From Caulobacterales bacterium (GTDB taxonomy: Bacteria > Pseudomonadota > Alphaproteobacteria > Caulobacterales > Parvularculaceae), in NCBI GenBank assembly GCA_020638525.1, contig JACKIL010000009.1, forward strand, positions 1 to 64,000: 64,000 nucleotides of DNA, read 5' to 3'. The first letter of the stretch is position 1. Every line of letters starts with the position of its first letter. Positions 51,361 through 60,114 of the stretch are shown here, piece after piece. The notes beneath the pieces are model-generated. The model saw only the letters and a program-made list of their open reading frames with translations. It did no database searches and was not told the origin of the DNA. Made by a program: the position numbers and the translations under genes.

Positions 51361-54240
51361 CTAGATCGCGCCGTGGCAGTGCTTGTATTTCTGGCCTGAG
51401 CCGCAGGGGCAGGGCGAATTGCGCGCGACGCGGCCCCAGGTTTCGGGATTCATCGGGTCGACGCCCTGCGCACGGCTTTTCGCATTCATTGTCGCAACGC
51501 CTGCGGAGCCGAAGCGCGAGCCGCGCACAACGCCGCCGCCATCCGCGAATTCCATTTCATTCTCGCCGGTGACGGGGTCGGCATGGACTTCCTGCATCGG
51601 CACGGCGCGCGGCGCAGGCTCGGCCGGCGCTTCGGCCGGGCGCACCTGCACATGCATGATCATGCGGATCACGTCGCGGCGCAGGCCGTCGAGCAACGCT
51701 TCGAAGAGCGCAAAGGCTTCCGTCTTGAATTCGTTGATCGGGTCGCGCTGCGCATGGCCGCGCATCCAGACGACGGAGCGCAGATGGTCGAGCATCTGCA
51801 GGTGCTCGCGCCAGTTCGTGTCGAGCACATGAAGAAGGAACGCCTTTTCGACGCGGCGCATGACTTCCGGGCTGACTTCGGCCGCGCGCGTGGCGGCGAG
51901 GCGGTTCGTTTCCTCGACCAGCTTTTCGATGATCTCGGTGTCGGCGACGCCTTCTTCCTTCGCCCAATCGGCGACCGGAACCTTGGCGCCGAAGATTTCC
52001 TCGATGTCGTTCGACAGGCCTTCGACGTCCCACTGCTCGGCATAGGACTTCGCCGGAATGCGGCGCTCGACGAGATCGCTGACGAGCTGTTCGCGCATGT
52101 CCTTGATGATGTCGCTAACGGAGTCAGTCGACATGAACTCGATGCGCTGTTCGAAGATCGCCTTGCGCTGGTCGTTGATGACGTCGTCGAATTTGATGAG
52201 GTTTTTGCGGATGTCGAAGTTGCGCTGTTCGACTTTCTTCTGCGCGGTCTCGACGGCTTTCGTGAACCACGGATGCTCGATCGACTCGTCCGGCTGAATG
52301 CCGAAACGCTTCAGCATTTTCTCCATGCCGGCGCCGAAGATGCGCATCAGGTCGTCTTCAAGCGACAGGTAGAACTTGGTGCCGCCCGGGTCGCCCTGAC
52401 GGCCTGAACGGCCGCGCAGCTGGTTGTCGATGCGCCGGCTTTCATGGCGCTCCGTACCGAGAACGAAAAGGCCGCCCGCTTCGAGCGCTTTCTTCTTCGC
52501 ATCGGCGACGCGCGCTTCGATTTCGGAGCGCTTGCGCGCAATCGTTTCCTCGTCGTCGCCTTCTTCAAGGTGATCGAGAAGCTGCTTGTCGACCGAGCCG
52601 CCAAGCTGAATGTCGGTGCCGCGGCCGGCCATGTTGGTGGCGATCGTCACAGCGCCGGGGCGGCCGGCGTCAGCGACGATGTCGGCTTCCTGCTCGTGAT
52701 AGCGCGCGTTGAGAACGTTGTGCGGGATCGGCGTCTTCTTCTGGGCGAGGCTGTCGAGATAGGCGGCCTTTTCCTCAAGCTCTTTCTTGAGGTCGGCTTC
52801 CTTGTCTTTCATGCCCTTCGCGCGTTCGCGCAGGGTTTTCGCCACGTCGCGGAAGAAGTTCTTGTCCTGCAGGAGCATCGAGATGTGCTCGGACTTTTCG
52901 ATCGAGACCGTTCCGACGAGCACCGGCTGGCCGCGCTTGACGCAATCCGCGATCTGTACGGCGATGGCTTTGTATTTCTCCGCCGCCGTCATGTAGAGCT
53001 CGTCGTCCATATCCTGGCGGGCGATCGGCTTGTTCGTCGGGATTTCGGCGACGTTCAGCTTGTAGATGTCGGCGAATTCCGACTCTTCCGTCATCGCCGT
53101 GCCGGTCATGCCAGCGAGCTTTTCGTAAAGGCGGAAATAGTTCTGGAAGGTGATCGAGGCGAGGGTCTGGTTCTCGGGCTGGATCTGCGTTTTTTCTTTC
53201 GCCTCGACAGCCTGGTGAAGCCCGTCCGACCAGCGCCGGCCGTCCATCATCCGGCCGGTGAACTCGTCGATGATGACGACCTTGTTGTTGCGGACGATGT
53301 AGTCCTTGTCTTTCTGGAAGATCTTGTGCGCCTTGAGCGCCTGATTGACGTGGTGGACGATCGAAATGTTCACAGCGTCATAAAGGCTGTCGCCTTCGAG
53401 CATGTCCGCGGCGCGAAGCAGCTCCTCGATCCTTTCGTTCCCGGATTCGGTGAGAACGACCGAGCGCGCTTTTTCGTCGATTTCGAAGTCTTCATCCGCG
53501 AGTTGCGGGATCAGGCTGTCGACGGTGAGGTAAAGCTCGGACTTGTCATCGGTCGGACCCGAAATGATCAAGGGCGTGCGCGCTTCGTCGATGAGAATCG
53601 AGTCGACTTCGTCGACGATGGCGAAGTGGTGGCCGCGCTGGACCATCTCCTCGATCGACGACTTCATGTTGTCGCGAAGATAGTCGAAGCCGAATTCGTT
53701 ATTGGTGCCGTAGGTGATGTCGCAGGCATAGGCCTTGCGGCGCTCGGCGTCGGTCAGGCCGTGCACGATGCAGCCCGTCGACATGCCGACGCGCTCGTAA
53801 ACGCGGCCCATCCACTCGGCGTCGCGCTTGGCGAGGTAGTCGTTGACGGTGACGACGTGAACGCCCTTGCCGGTCAGCGCGTTGAGATAGACGGGCAGGG
53901 TCGCGACGAGCGTTTTGCCTTCGCCCGTCTTCATTTCGGCGATTTCGCCGGCGTTCATGATCATCCCGCCGAGGAGCTGGACGTCGTAATGGCGCTGGCC
54001 GAGGGCGCGCTTGGCGCCTTCGCGGACGACGGCGAAAGCCTCTTCGAGGAGGTCGTCGACGCTTTCCCCGCTCTGGCAGCGCTGGCGCAGGGCGTCGGTG
54101 CGCGCCTTCAGGGCGTCATCGGTCAAGGCGGCGATTTCCGGCTCCAGCGCATTGATCGCTTCGACGCGGCGCCATAGAGGCTTTAGTTTGCGGTCGTTCG
54201 AAGAACCGAAAATCTTTTTTGCGAGACCGAGTAGCGCCAT
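51361..54240 (-). CDS. secA: Preprotein translocase ATPase SecA
   Basis: A 959-residue motor ATPase that pushes unfolded preproteins through SecYEG. NBD1 carries MKTGEGKTLVATLPVYLNAL (Walker A) and VDEVDSILIDEARTPL (Walker B, DEVD). NBD2 contains TNMAGRGTDIQLGG and the arginine-rich LRGRSGRQGDPG. The C-terminal zinc finger CPCGSGQKYKHCHG, which binds SecB, is complete. Length is alphaproteobacterial standard. It is divergent from the parvulin-type PPIase at 54450, which suggests a shared interest in secreted protein folding. Confidence 0.98.
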   Translation of the reverse strand: MALLGLAKKIFGSSNDRKLKPLWRRVEAINALEPEIAALTDDALKARTDALRQRCQSGESVDDLLEEAFAVVREGAKRALGQRHYDVQLLGGMIMNAGEIAEMKTGEGKTLVATLPVYLNALTGKGVHVVTVNDYLAKRDAEWMGRVYERVGMSTGCIVHGLTDAERRKAYACDITYGTNNEFGFDYLRDNMKSSIEEMVQRGHHFAIVDEVDSILIDEARTPLIISGPTDDKSELYLTVDSLIPQLADEDFEIDEKARSVVLTESGNERIEELLRAADMLEGDSLYDAVNISIVHHVNQALKAHKIFQKDKDYIVRNNKVVIIDEFTGRMMDGRRWSDGLHQAVEAKEKTQIQPENQTLASITFQNYFRLYEKLAGMTGTAMTEESEFADIYKLNVAEIPTNKPIARQDMDDELYMTAAEKYKAIAVQIADCVKRGQPVLVGTVSIEKSEHISMLLQDKNFFRDVAKTLRERAKGMKDKEADLKKELEEKAAYLDSLAQKKTPIPHNVLNARYHEQEADIVADAGRPGAVTIATNMAGRGTDIQLGGSVDKQLLDHLEEGDDEETIARKRSEIEARVADAKKKALEAGGLFVLGTERHESRRIDNQLRGRSGRQGDPGGTKFYLSLEDDLMRIFGAGMEKMLKRFGIQPDESIEHPWFTKAVETAQKKVEQRNFDIRKNLIKFDDVINDQRKAIFEQRIEFMSTDSVSDIIKDMREQLVSDLVERRIPAKSYAEQWDVEGLSNDIEEIFGAKVPVADWAKEEGVADTEIIEKLVEETNRLAATRAAEVSPEVMRRVEKAFLLHVLDTNWREHLQMLDHLRSVVWMRGHAQRDPINEFKTEAFALFEALLDGLRRDVIRMIMHVQVRPAEAPAEPAPRAVPMQEVHADPVTGENEMEFADGGGVVRGSRFGSAGVATMNAKSRAQGVDPMNPETWGRVARNSPCPCGSGQKYKHCHGAI

Positions 54241-54449
54241 GAACGGTGCCCCTTGCTGAAAAAGAACCGCCTCAGGACCGCCAGTTCGCGGTGTTGTGAT
54301 CGCGCGCTGAGACTTGGAAGGCTAGGCCCTGTCGAGGGCCCGGGAGAGATAAGCAGGGGCGGTATGACTGTCAACGAAGCGCAAAGGCGCTCCCGCTTAT
54401 GATCCGCCCTCTTGCTGCATGAAGACGGCTTTCTGCATGAAGATTGGCC

Positions 54450-55682
54450 ATGAAGACGCCTGACGGCAAACAATTCGACGCAGGCGCCACCAATCGCCCG
54501 CTCGCCATAGCGGGTGTGGCGGCGCAGGCGGCCTCGCGCCAAATCTGGCGCTTCACCGTTCTCGTCGCGCGCGGGATCGGCAAGGTCATCGCGACCATCT
54601 GGCGGCTCGCTGGCGCCCTCGATTCGGCGCTCTGGCGGGGAACGAAGCTTTTCGCGCACTGGCTGTGGCGGCTGCTCAGCCTCATCGGCCGGCTGATGTT
54701 CGCCGCCGGACGCGATCTCCTGCGCTGGCTGCCGAGCCGGTCGGGCCGGGCCTACACCGCCTTCTCGGCTTTCGTTCTCGTCATCGCGCTTCTCGCGATC
54801 GCCGACGAATTGAGAGTGAGCCCTTCCGATCTCGCCGGTCAGGGAGATACGCCGCGCGCGCCGGTCGACCTTCAGGACCCGATCCTTGCGCGAATCGAAG
54901 GGCGCTATGTCCACCTTTCTGAGGTTCGGGCCGCCGCCGTCGCCTCGGGCGCTCTGCGGGACGATGAAGTGTTAACGCCGCAGGACGCGTTCGGGCGCGA
55001 ACTGGTCGAGGCTTATGTGGAACAGCGCCTGCTTTCCCGCGCGGCGATCGATGACGGGCTCGCGCGGTCGCCGGACGTCACGCGCCAGCTCGGCGCGGCG
55101 CGCGATCGCATTCTCGCGGCCGCCTATATGGAAAATCGCATCAAGGCGGTCGTCACCGACGACGCCGTGAAACGGCTTTACGATCGCGAATCGGATGTGA
55201 CGCGCCTCGGCGACGAAGTGCGCGCTCGTCAGATCGTCGTTGCGACCGGCGAAGAGGCGCAGTCCGTCATGACTGCGCTTCAGGCCGGCGGCTCTTTCGA
55301 GGATCTGGCGCGCTCATTATCCATCGACCGCGCGACAGCGACGATCGGCGGGGATCTCGGCTACTTCACCAAGGATATGATGACGCCCGCGCTTGCGAGC
55401 GCAGCTTTCGCAACGCCCGTCGGGGAATACGCGCCGCCTTTCGAGTCGGAATTCGGCTGGCATGTCATTCAGGTCGTCGACCGGCGGCCGACCGCCGGCG
55501 TGCCCCTCGGCTCGGTCGAAGACAATATTCGCCGTTTCCTGAGGCGCCGCACCATCGCCGACACGCTCGCCGCGCTGAAAGAGCAGAACGAGGTCGTCTA
55601 TTATCAGGCTGCGCCGCCCGCTGAGAAAGCGTCCGCGCCGCCCGAGCTGCGCACAGGCGAGGAAAAGACGCCCGGCGGCTGA
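54450..55682 (+). CDS. Membrane-anchored parvulin-type peptidyl-prolyl isomerase
   Basis: A protein of about 410 residues with a long basic/amphipathic N-terminal part (about 1-100), one transmembrane helix (TAFSAFVLVIALLAIADEL, about 103-121) and a periplasmic part. In the latter a SurA-N-like helical region (PQDAFGRELVEAYVEQRLLSRAAIDDGL) is followed by a PpiC rotamase domain (about 235-345, with GGDLGYFTKDMMTPALASAAFATPVGEYAPPFESEFGWHVIQV). It should assist the folding of exported proteins. ATG 54450 is chosen; TTG 54444 is an alternative. It takes the place next to secA where argJ lies in many alphaproteobacteria, and mutT follows. Confidence 0.86.
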   Translation: MKTPDGKQFDAGATNRPLAIAGVAAQAASRQIWRFTVLVARGIGKVIATIWRLAGALDSALWRGTKLFAHWLWRLLSLIGRLMFAAGRDLLRWLPSRSGRAYTAFSAFVLVIALLAIADELRVSPSDLAGQGDTPRAPVDLQDPILARIEGRYVHLSEVRAAAVASGALRDDEVLTPQDAFGRELVEAYVEQRLLSRAAIDDGLARSPDVTRQLGAARDRILAAAYMENRIKAVVTDDAVKRLYDRESDVTRLGDEVRARQIVVATGEEAQSVMTALQAGGSFEDLARSLSIDRATATIGGDLGYFTKDMMTPALASAAFATPVGEYAPPFESEFGWHVIQVVDRRPTAGVPLGSVEDNIRRFLRRRTIADTLAALKEQNEVVYYQAAPPAEKASAPPELRTGEEKTPGG

Positions 55683-55764
55683 GCGGCCGGGTTGGTTGCA
55701 GACAATTTTAATGATTTGCGAAAGGCCTGCGTAACGGGCGGCCGGTAACAATTGGGGCGAAATC

Positions 55765-56190
55765 ATGGCGAAGCTGCTTCTGGTCGCAGCGTGCGCATTG
55801 ATCGACGGCGATGGAAGGGTGCTCCTCGCCAAGAGGCCGAAGGGGAAGCCGATGGGCGGCCTATGGGAATTTCCGGGCGGGAAAGTCGCCGAAGGAGAGA
55901 CACCTGAGGCCGCGCTCGTGCGCGAACTGAAGGAAGAGCTCGCCATCGATGTCGACCCCCGTTGCCTTGCGCCTTTCGGCTTTGCGTCGGAGGCGGTTCA
56001 GGCGGCGGGCGGCGGCGATTCAGCCGGTTTTCATCTTTTAATGCCCTTATTCCTCTGCCGGAAATGGTCTGGGATACCCCAGGCGGTGGAGGCGGAAGAG
56101 CTCGCCTGGGCGCGCCCGGGCGATTTCTCCCGGTTCGAAATGCCGCCCGCGGACAGGCCGCTCGCGGCGCAGTTGAGGGACTTCCTATGA
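55765..56190 (+). CDS. mutT: 8-oxo-dGTP diphosphatase MutT (NUDIX)
   Basis: A 141-residue NUDIX hydrolase that removes oxidised dGTP from the nucleotide pool. The NUDIX box is GGKVAEGETPEAALVRELKEEL (G-x5-E-x7-REU-x-EE), and WEFPGG precedes it, typical of MutT. The position near secA is common in alphaproteobacteria. The stop TGA overlaps the ATG of the Flp-type pilin gene (ATGA), an unusual partner for mutT. Confidence 0.92.
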   Translation: MAKLLLVAACALIDGDGRVLLAKRPKGKPMGGLWEFPGGKVAEGETPEAALVRELKEELAIDVDPRCLAPFGFASEAVQAAGGGDSAGFHLLMPLFLCRKWSGIPQAVEAEELAWARPGDFSRFEMPPADRPLAAQLRDFL

Positions 56191-56396
56191 GGGGCGGGCA
56201 GTCGCTGCAGGGTTCTAAGTTGCACTCGCCGCACGGCGCGCTCCGTGCATTCGCGCGCGATGAGAGCGGCGCGACGGCGATTGAGTACGGCCTTATCGTC
56301 TCGCTGATCTTTCTTGCGATTGTCGGCGCGGTCAAAGGCTACGTGAACTCGACCTCGGAAATGTACTCGGAAATTTCGAGCGCGATCGACGGCTGA
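56187..56396 (+). CDS. Flp family type IVb pilin
   Basis: A 69-residue prepilin. The processing motif is DESGATAIEYGL (cleavage after Gly, Glu at +5), followed by the hydrophobic helix IVSLIFLAIVGAVKGYV and a short C-terminus. Flp pilins polymerise into adhesive Tad pili. The leader is about 29 residues, longer than the usual 10-20, if the ATG overlapping the mutT stop is used. No tad/cpa genes are nearby, so this is an orphan pilin gene whose assembly machine would be elsewhere. The start choice is the least certain point. Confidence 0.82.
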   Translation: MRGGQSLQGSKLHSPHGALRAFARDESGATAIEYGLIVSLIFLAIVGAVKGYVNSTSEMYSEISSAIDG

Positions 56397-56407
56397 CGCA
56401 TACCGCG

Positions 56408-57271
56408 TCACGCATCGCGGGCGCGCTTCACCGCTTCCGCAAGCGATGCTTTTGCTGAACCCGGTTTCAACGGCTTTTGTTGATCGGGATGCGGCGCCCA
56501 GCCTGTCAGATAGATCATATCGAACTGCGCCCGCGCGCCGCGCGCTGCAAAAGCGGCGAGCGCAGCGCCGAGAACATCGCGTCGAAGCCCGCGCGGCGCT
56601 GATTTCAGACCGCCCGATTCTCCCATGCCGCGCAGATCTGACAAAAGCCGCGCCGGTTCGCGATAATCGACCACGGCGCGGTCGATATCGGCGACGGGAA
56701 GCGCAAAGCCCGCCCGCTGCAGGGCTGCGCCAAGATCTTTCAGCATGCCGAAGGGCGCGATGCGCGCGCTGGCGCCGCCAGTGACAGCGGCCTCCGCTTC
56801 GAAGAGCGAGGCTTTGAAAGCGGAAAGCGTTTCTTCGCCGAAGAGCACGCCGATGAAGAGCCCGTCCGGTTTCAGCGCCAGCAGGTGCTGGGCGAGCGCG
56901 CCGACGAGATCGTTCGCGCGGTGCAATGTCAGCAGACTGACAATGAGGTCGAAGCTTTCGGGCGCGAGAGGCGAGGCTTCCTCGTCGAAGGCCAGTGCGT
57001 CCGCGCCAGGGCCAAGGCGTTCGGGCGCGAGGTCGGCGCTGACGATGCGCCCGACGCCGCAGGCCGGCGTAAGGAGATCCGTCAGCGATCCCGCGCCATA
57101 GAAGAGAGCCGTCTCGAAGCGCCGCGTCGTCGTCTCAAGCCGGTCGACGATATCCGCCATCGCGCGGCGGTGGAGGAAATCGTGTTCGGAAAAGCCACTC
57201 GCGGCGCGGGCGCGCGCCCGCCGCACCGCGGCGCGGGAGAAGATTTCAGGAGGCGCGGGGCTCGGCGTCAT
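56408..57271 (-). CDS. Class I SAM-dependent methyltransferase (BioC/NDUFAF5-like)
   Basis: A 287-residue protein. The SAM-binding domain has LFYGAGSLTDLLTP in place of the usual G-x-G-x-G motif I, followed by DLAPERLG and FDLIVSLLTLHRANDLVGALAQHLLALKPDGLFIGVLFG, which matches the post-I and motif IV-V regions of the BioC-like / NDUFAF5 group. The N-terminus AVRRARARAASGFSEHDFLHRRAMADIVDRL is typical of the alphaproteobacterial protein related to mitochondrial NDUFAF5 (complex I assembly). The actual substrate here is unproven. Confidence 0.85.
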   Translation of the reverse strand: MTPSPAPPEIFSRAAVRRARARAASGFSEHDFLHRRAMADIVDRLETTTRRFETALFYGAGSLTDLLTPACGVGRIVSADLAPERLGPGADALAFDEEASPLAPESFDLIVSLLTLHRANDLVGALAQHLLALKPDGLFIGVLFGEETLSAFKASLFEAEAAVTGGASARIAPFGMLKDLGAALQRAGFALPVADIDRAVVDYREPARLLSDLRGMGESGGLKSAPRGLRRDVLGAALAAFAARGARAQFDMIYLTGWAPHPDQQKPLKPGSAKASLAEAVKRARDA

Positions 57272-57407
57272 GGCGCGCCGACAATGGCGGGGCGGACCTT
57301 TCCGCGCAACCGACCGCCAGGCGAGATTTTGTTAACTCTAATCCGTCACACTTACCCCTTAATCCGGAGGGCTGAGGGGCGCCGGAACGCAGAGGGGAGA
57401 GACGGGC

Positions 57408-57968
57408 ATGGCGAAGTTGCATCACGCGCTGGCGGGCTGCGCCGCTTTGGCGGCGCTTCTCGCGCCCGTGCCTGCCGGCGCCGAAGGCGTCATTGACGAA
57501 GTTCGCGTCGGCGCGCTCATGCACGGCCTCGGGCCGTTTTCGGACCGCAAGGAAAAGGGCGCCGATATCAACGCCGAGGTGCTGCTGCGTCCGCTTTATG
57601 GCCTGTCGACGATCGGCGCGCCGCGCCCGACCTTCGGCGCCTCGATCGCGACCGAGGACGGCGCGACAAGCCAGATCTACGGCATGCTCACCTGGGAGCA
57701 GCACCTGACGCCGCGCTTCTTCGTCGACGCCGGCGCCGGCATCGCCGTCCATGACGGCGAGACTTCTTTCGACCCGATGGACCCCAATATCGCGACGACC
57801 AAATATCTCGGCTGCCGCGCCCTGTTCCGGCTCAGCGGCGATGTCGGCTACATGCTGACAAAACGGGCGAGCGTCTCATTTCATATGGACCACATTTCGA
57901 ACGCCGGCCTTTGCAGCGAGAATGAAGGCCTCGACAATCTCGGGATCCGCCTCGGCCTGCGCTTCTAG
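57408..57968 (+). CDS. PagL-like lipid A 3-O-deacylase / acyloxyacyl hydrolase family outer membrane protein
   Basis: A 186-residue protein with a Sec signal (cleavage after AGA, about residue 25) and an eight-strand beta-barrel pattern ending in aromatic LRF. The active-site segment HISNAGL gives His162 and Ser164. Twelve residues after Ser, where PagL has Glu, this protein has Asp176 (NEGLDNLG). The family removes an acyl chain from lipid A in the outer membrane. It overlaps the convergent S9 peptidase gene by 4 bp at the 3' ends. The LPS glycosyltransferases at 35-38 kb give no direct link. Confidence 0.85.
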   Translation: MAKLHHALAGCAALAALLAPVPAGAEGVIDEVRVGALMHGLGPFSDRKEKGADINAEVLLRPLYGLSTIGAPRPTFGASIATEDGATSQIYGMLTWEQHLTPRFFVDAGAGIAVHDGETSFDPMDPNIATTKYLGCRALFRLSGDVGYMLTKRASVSFHMDHISNAGLCSENEGLDNLGIRLGLRF

Positions 57969-59932
57969 TCGGCGGCGGCTTCACCGCCTGAGCCGATATT
58001 CTTCCTGATGAACTCGATCGACCGTGCGAGCATTTCCGTGCGGGTTTGCGTGCGCGACAGCCAGTGATCCTCGCCATCGAGCTCGACGAACTCAACCGGC
58101 TTGCCCGCAACCTCCAATGCTGTCCGCATGTTGAGCGCATGGGAGAACGGAACAACCGTGTCGTCTTTTCCGTGAATGATCAAAACAGGCGCGCCCGCGC
58201 GATAGGCGATTTTCGACGGGCTGACCTGTTGAAGTTCTTTCTCGTCGCGGAAACGGCTTCCCACGCGGATATCCCAGTAATCCTGTGCAGCCCTGCTCCA
58301 CTGCGCTCTGCGTCCGATCATCGCCGCGAGGTCGCTGACGCCGTTAACGCTTACGGCGCAGGCATATAGATCCGGTGTGAGGGTCGCGCCGGCGAGCGCT
58401 GCATAGCCGCCATAGCTGCCGCCGACGATGCAGATTCTGTCCCTGTCGACGATTCCATCCTTGATGAGTTTGATGACGCCGTTCGTCAGGTCGTCCTGCA
58501 TCTTGCGGCCCCACTCGCCGAAGCTCGCCTCGACGAAATTCCAGCCATATCCATCAGAGCCACGGAAATTCGGCTGGTAAACGAGGTAACCATTCGCCGC
58601 GTAGAAGAACGACCACCAATCGAACGCCATGTCATCGCGGCCTTGCGGTCCTCCATGCGGGAGAACGATCAGGGGCATTTTCTTTTTGGAGGCGCCATCC
58701 GGTACGGTGAGATAGCCGTGGATCGTCAGGCCGTCCTCGGTGACGTAGTCGAATTTTTCTTTATGCGCGACGGGCTTTCCATCGAGCGCCGCATAGCTCG
58801 CCGCCACCATGGAGAGAGACTTCGCCGCCTTGTCGTAGAGAAAATATTGCGGCGGATGGTGCGAGTAGATGGCTTTCACGATCATCCGCGATTTGTCGTT
58901 CGACCACGAGATGACCATCGGCGTCGCATTGGGCATCGCTCTTTCAAGCGCCTGTTGCGTATTCTGGTCGGCCGGATCGAAGAAGACAGTGCGCGGCATG
59001 TCATCGACATAGATGACGCCGACTGCAGTCGCTTTGGCGAAATCCAGAACGGCGTCTACAACGTCATATTCCGGATTTTCGTAAATCGTCTTCGTTTTTT
59101 CGCCCGTCTCGCGCGAAACCTCGACGACGGACCGCATGCCAGCTGAATTTCGAGTGGAGGCGAGGAGCCCCGTTCGGCCCGGCGATTCGCCATAGAACCA
59201 GACCGCCTCCTCGTCGCCGCGTCCTTCGGGGATCTCGAACACTTTCCGGTAAGGCTCGCCCTCGCCGGCGCGGGTGAGGAGGAGGCGGCGCTCCTGCGAG
59301 TCCATGTAGTCGACGCGACCGATGATCTCGCCATCCATCGAGGCGATCCAGTCGACGGTGTTCTGGCCGCCGCCTTCGTCGCGATTGGCCCGGCTGGAGT
59401 CGAGGTTCACCCGGAAGACGTCGTAAGAGCCGCCATAGACCGAATAGCGCGAGATCAGCGCTTCCCCGTCAGCGTGAGGCAAGGTCGACAAGAGGGCGCC
59501 GGAGGAGGGGATGTAATAACCGCCCTCATTTCCGAAGAGGACGACTGGCTTCGCCTTGGATTTTGAGACTGAGAACCAGCGGAAGAATTCAATTTCCTTG
59601 AGACCCTTGGTGGTGCTCATCCGGCCGAGATCGGAAGCGAGCATCAAGACGTGATCGTTGTCGGCCCAGACGAGGTCGCGCGCTTCCCCGCTCTTCAGGC
59701 TGACTCCGAAAGGCATCTGGTCTGAATTGTCGAGATCGTAGAAGACGACCGATGTCGTTCCGTCGACCGTTCGAAGCATGGCGATGGTCGCTCCGTCGGG
59801 CGAAATCTGGACTTCCGAAACATCAGGGATCGCGCCGTAAACCTCAGGGGAGCCGTTCGCATGCGCCGTCCCCAATCCTCCCAAAATCACGGCGATAGCC
59901 ACGCCAGTGATCCTCGTAAACCTCGCCCCCAT
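57965..59932 (-). CDS. S9 family peptidase (prolyl oligopeptidase type), exported
   Basis: A protein of about 655 residues. The signal peptide (MGARFTRITGVAIAVILGGLGTAHA) leads into a beta-propeller region with repeated SPDG-type strands, followed by the alpha/beta hydrolase domain. The nucleophile is in GGSYGGYAAL, the acid in HGKDDTVVPF, and the His in DGEDHWLS. It should cleave short peptides in the periplasm. The longer frame to 59986 adds 18 residues before the signal; ATG 59932, with GGTGGAG upstream, is preferred. It is divergent from the second serine hydrolase. Confidence 0.9.
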   Translation of the reverse strand: MGARFTRITGVAIAVILGGLGTAHANGSPEVYGAIPDVSEVQISPDGATIAMLRTVDGTTSVVFYDLDNSDQMPFGVSLKSGEARDLVWADNDHVLMLASDLGRMSTTKGLKEIEFFRWFSVSKSKAKPVVLFGNEGGYYIPSSGALLSTLPHADGEALISRYSVYGGSYDVFRVNLDSSRANRDEGGGQNTVDWIASMDGEIIGRVDYMDSQERRLLLTRAGEGEPYRKVFEIPEGRGDEEAVWFYGESPGRTGLLASTRNSAGMRSVVEVSRETGEKTKTIYENPEYDVVDAVLDFAKATAVGVIYVDDMPRTVFFDPADQNTQQALERAMPNATPMVISWSNDKSRMIVKAIYSHHPPQYFLYDKAAKSLSMVAASYAALDGKPVAHKEKFDYVTEDGLTIHGYLTVPDGASKKKMPLIVLPHGGPQGRDDMAFDWWSFFYAANGYLVYQPNFRGSDGYGWNFVEASFGEWGRKMQDDLTNGVIKLIKDGIVDRDRICIVGGSYGGYAALAGATLTPDLYACAVSVNGVSDLAAMIGRRAQWSRAAQDYWDIRVGSRFRDEKELQQVSPSKIAYRAGAPVLIIHGKDDTVVPFSHALNMRTALEVAGKPVEFVELDGEDHWLSRTQTRTEMLARSIEFIRKNIGSGGEAAAD

Positions 59933-59989
59933 ACTCCACCCCCGCTTTGGCAATCTATTAGGCAAACTACTTTCATAGATCGCCACTGT

Positions 59990-60003
59990 ATTGCAATTGT
60001 AAC
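59990..60003. promoter_or_regulatory. Weak BlaI-like site between S9 peptidase and serine hydrolase
   Basis: ATTGCAATTGTAAC (reverse complement GTTACAATTGCAAT) keeps GTTACA and 9 of the 12 fixed positions of the operator found at three other places. It is listed only because a serine hydrolase of the same superfamily lies downstream; chance is quite possible. Confidence 0.2.
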
Positions 60004-60114
60004 CTTACGATGAAGCCAGGGTCCATAATCAATCGGGATGAACGGTTTGGCCCGATTGAGACACTGCCCGGTTTGGCGCTAGATGAGCCGGTGGATGATG
60101 GCTGAGAGGCCTAT

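Noticed and set aside
52444..54177. 577-codon plus-strand frame inside secA
   Set aside because: Antisense to secA; no family similarity.
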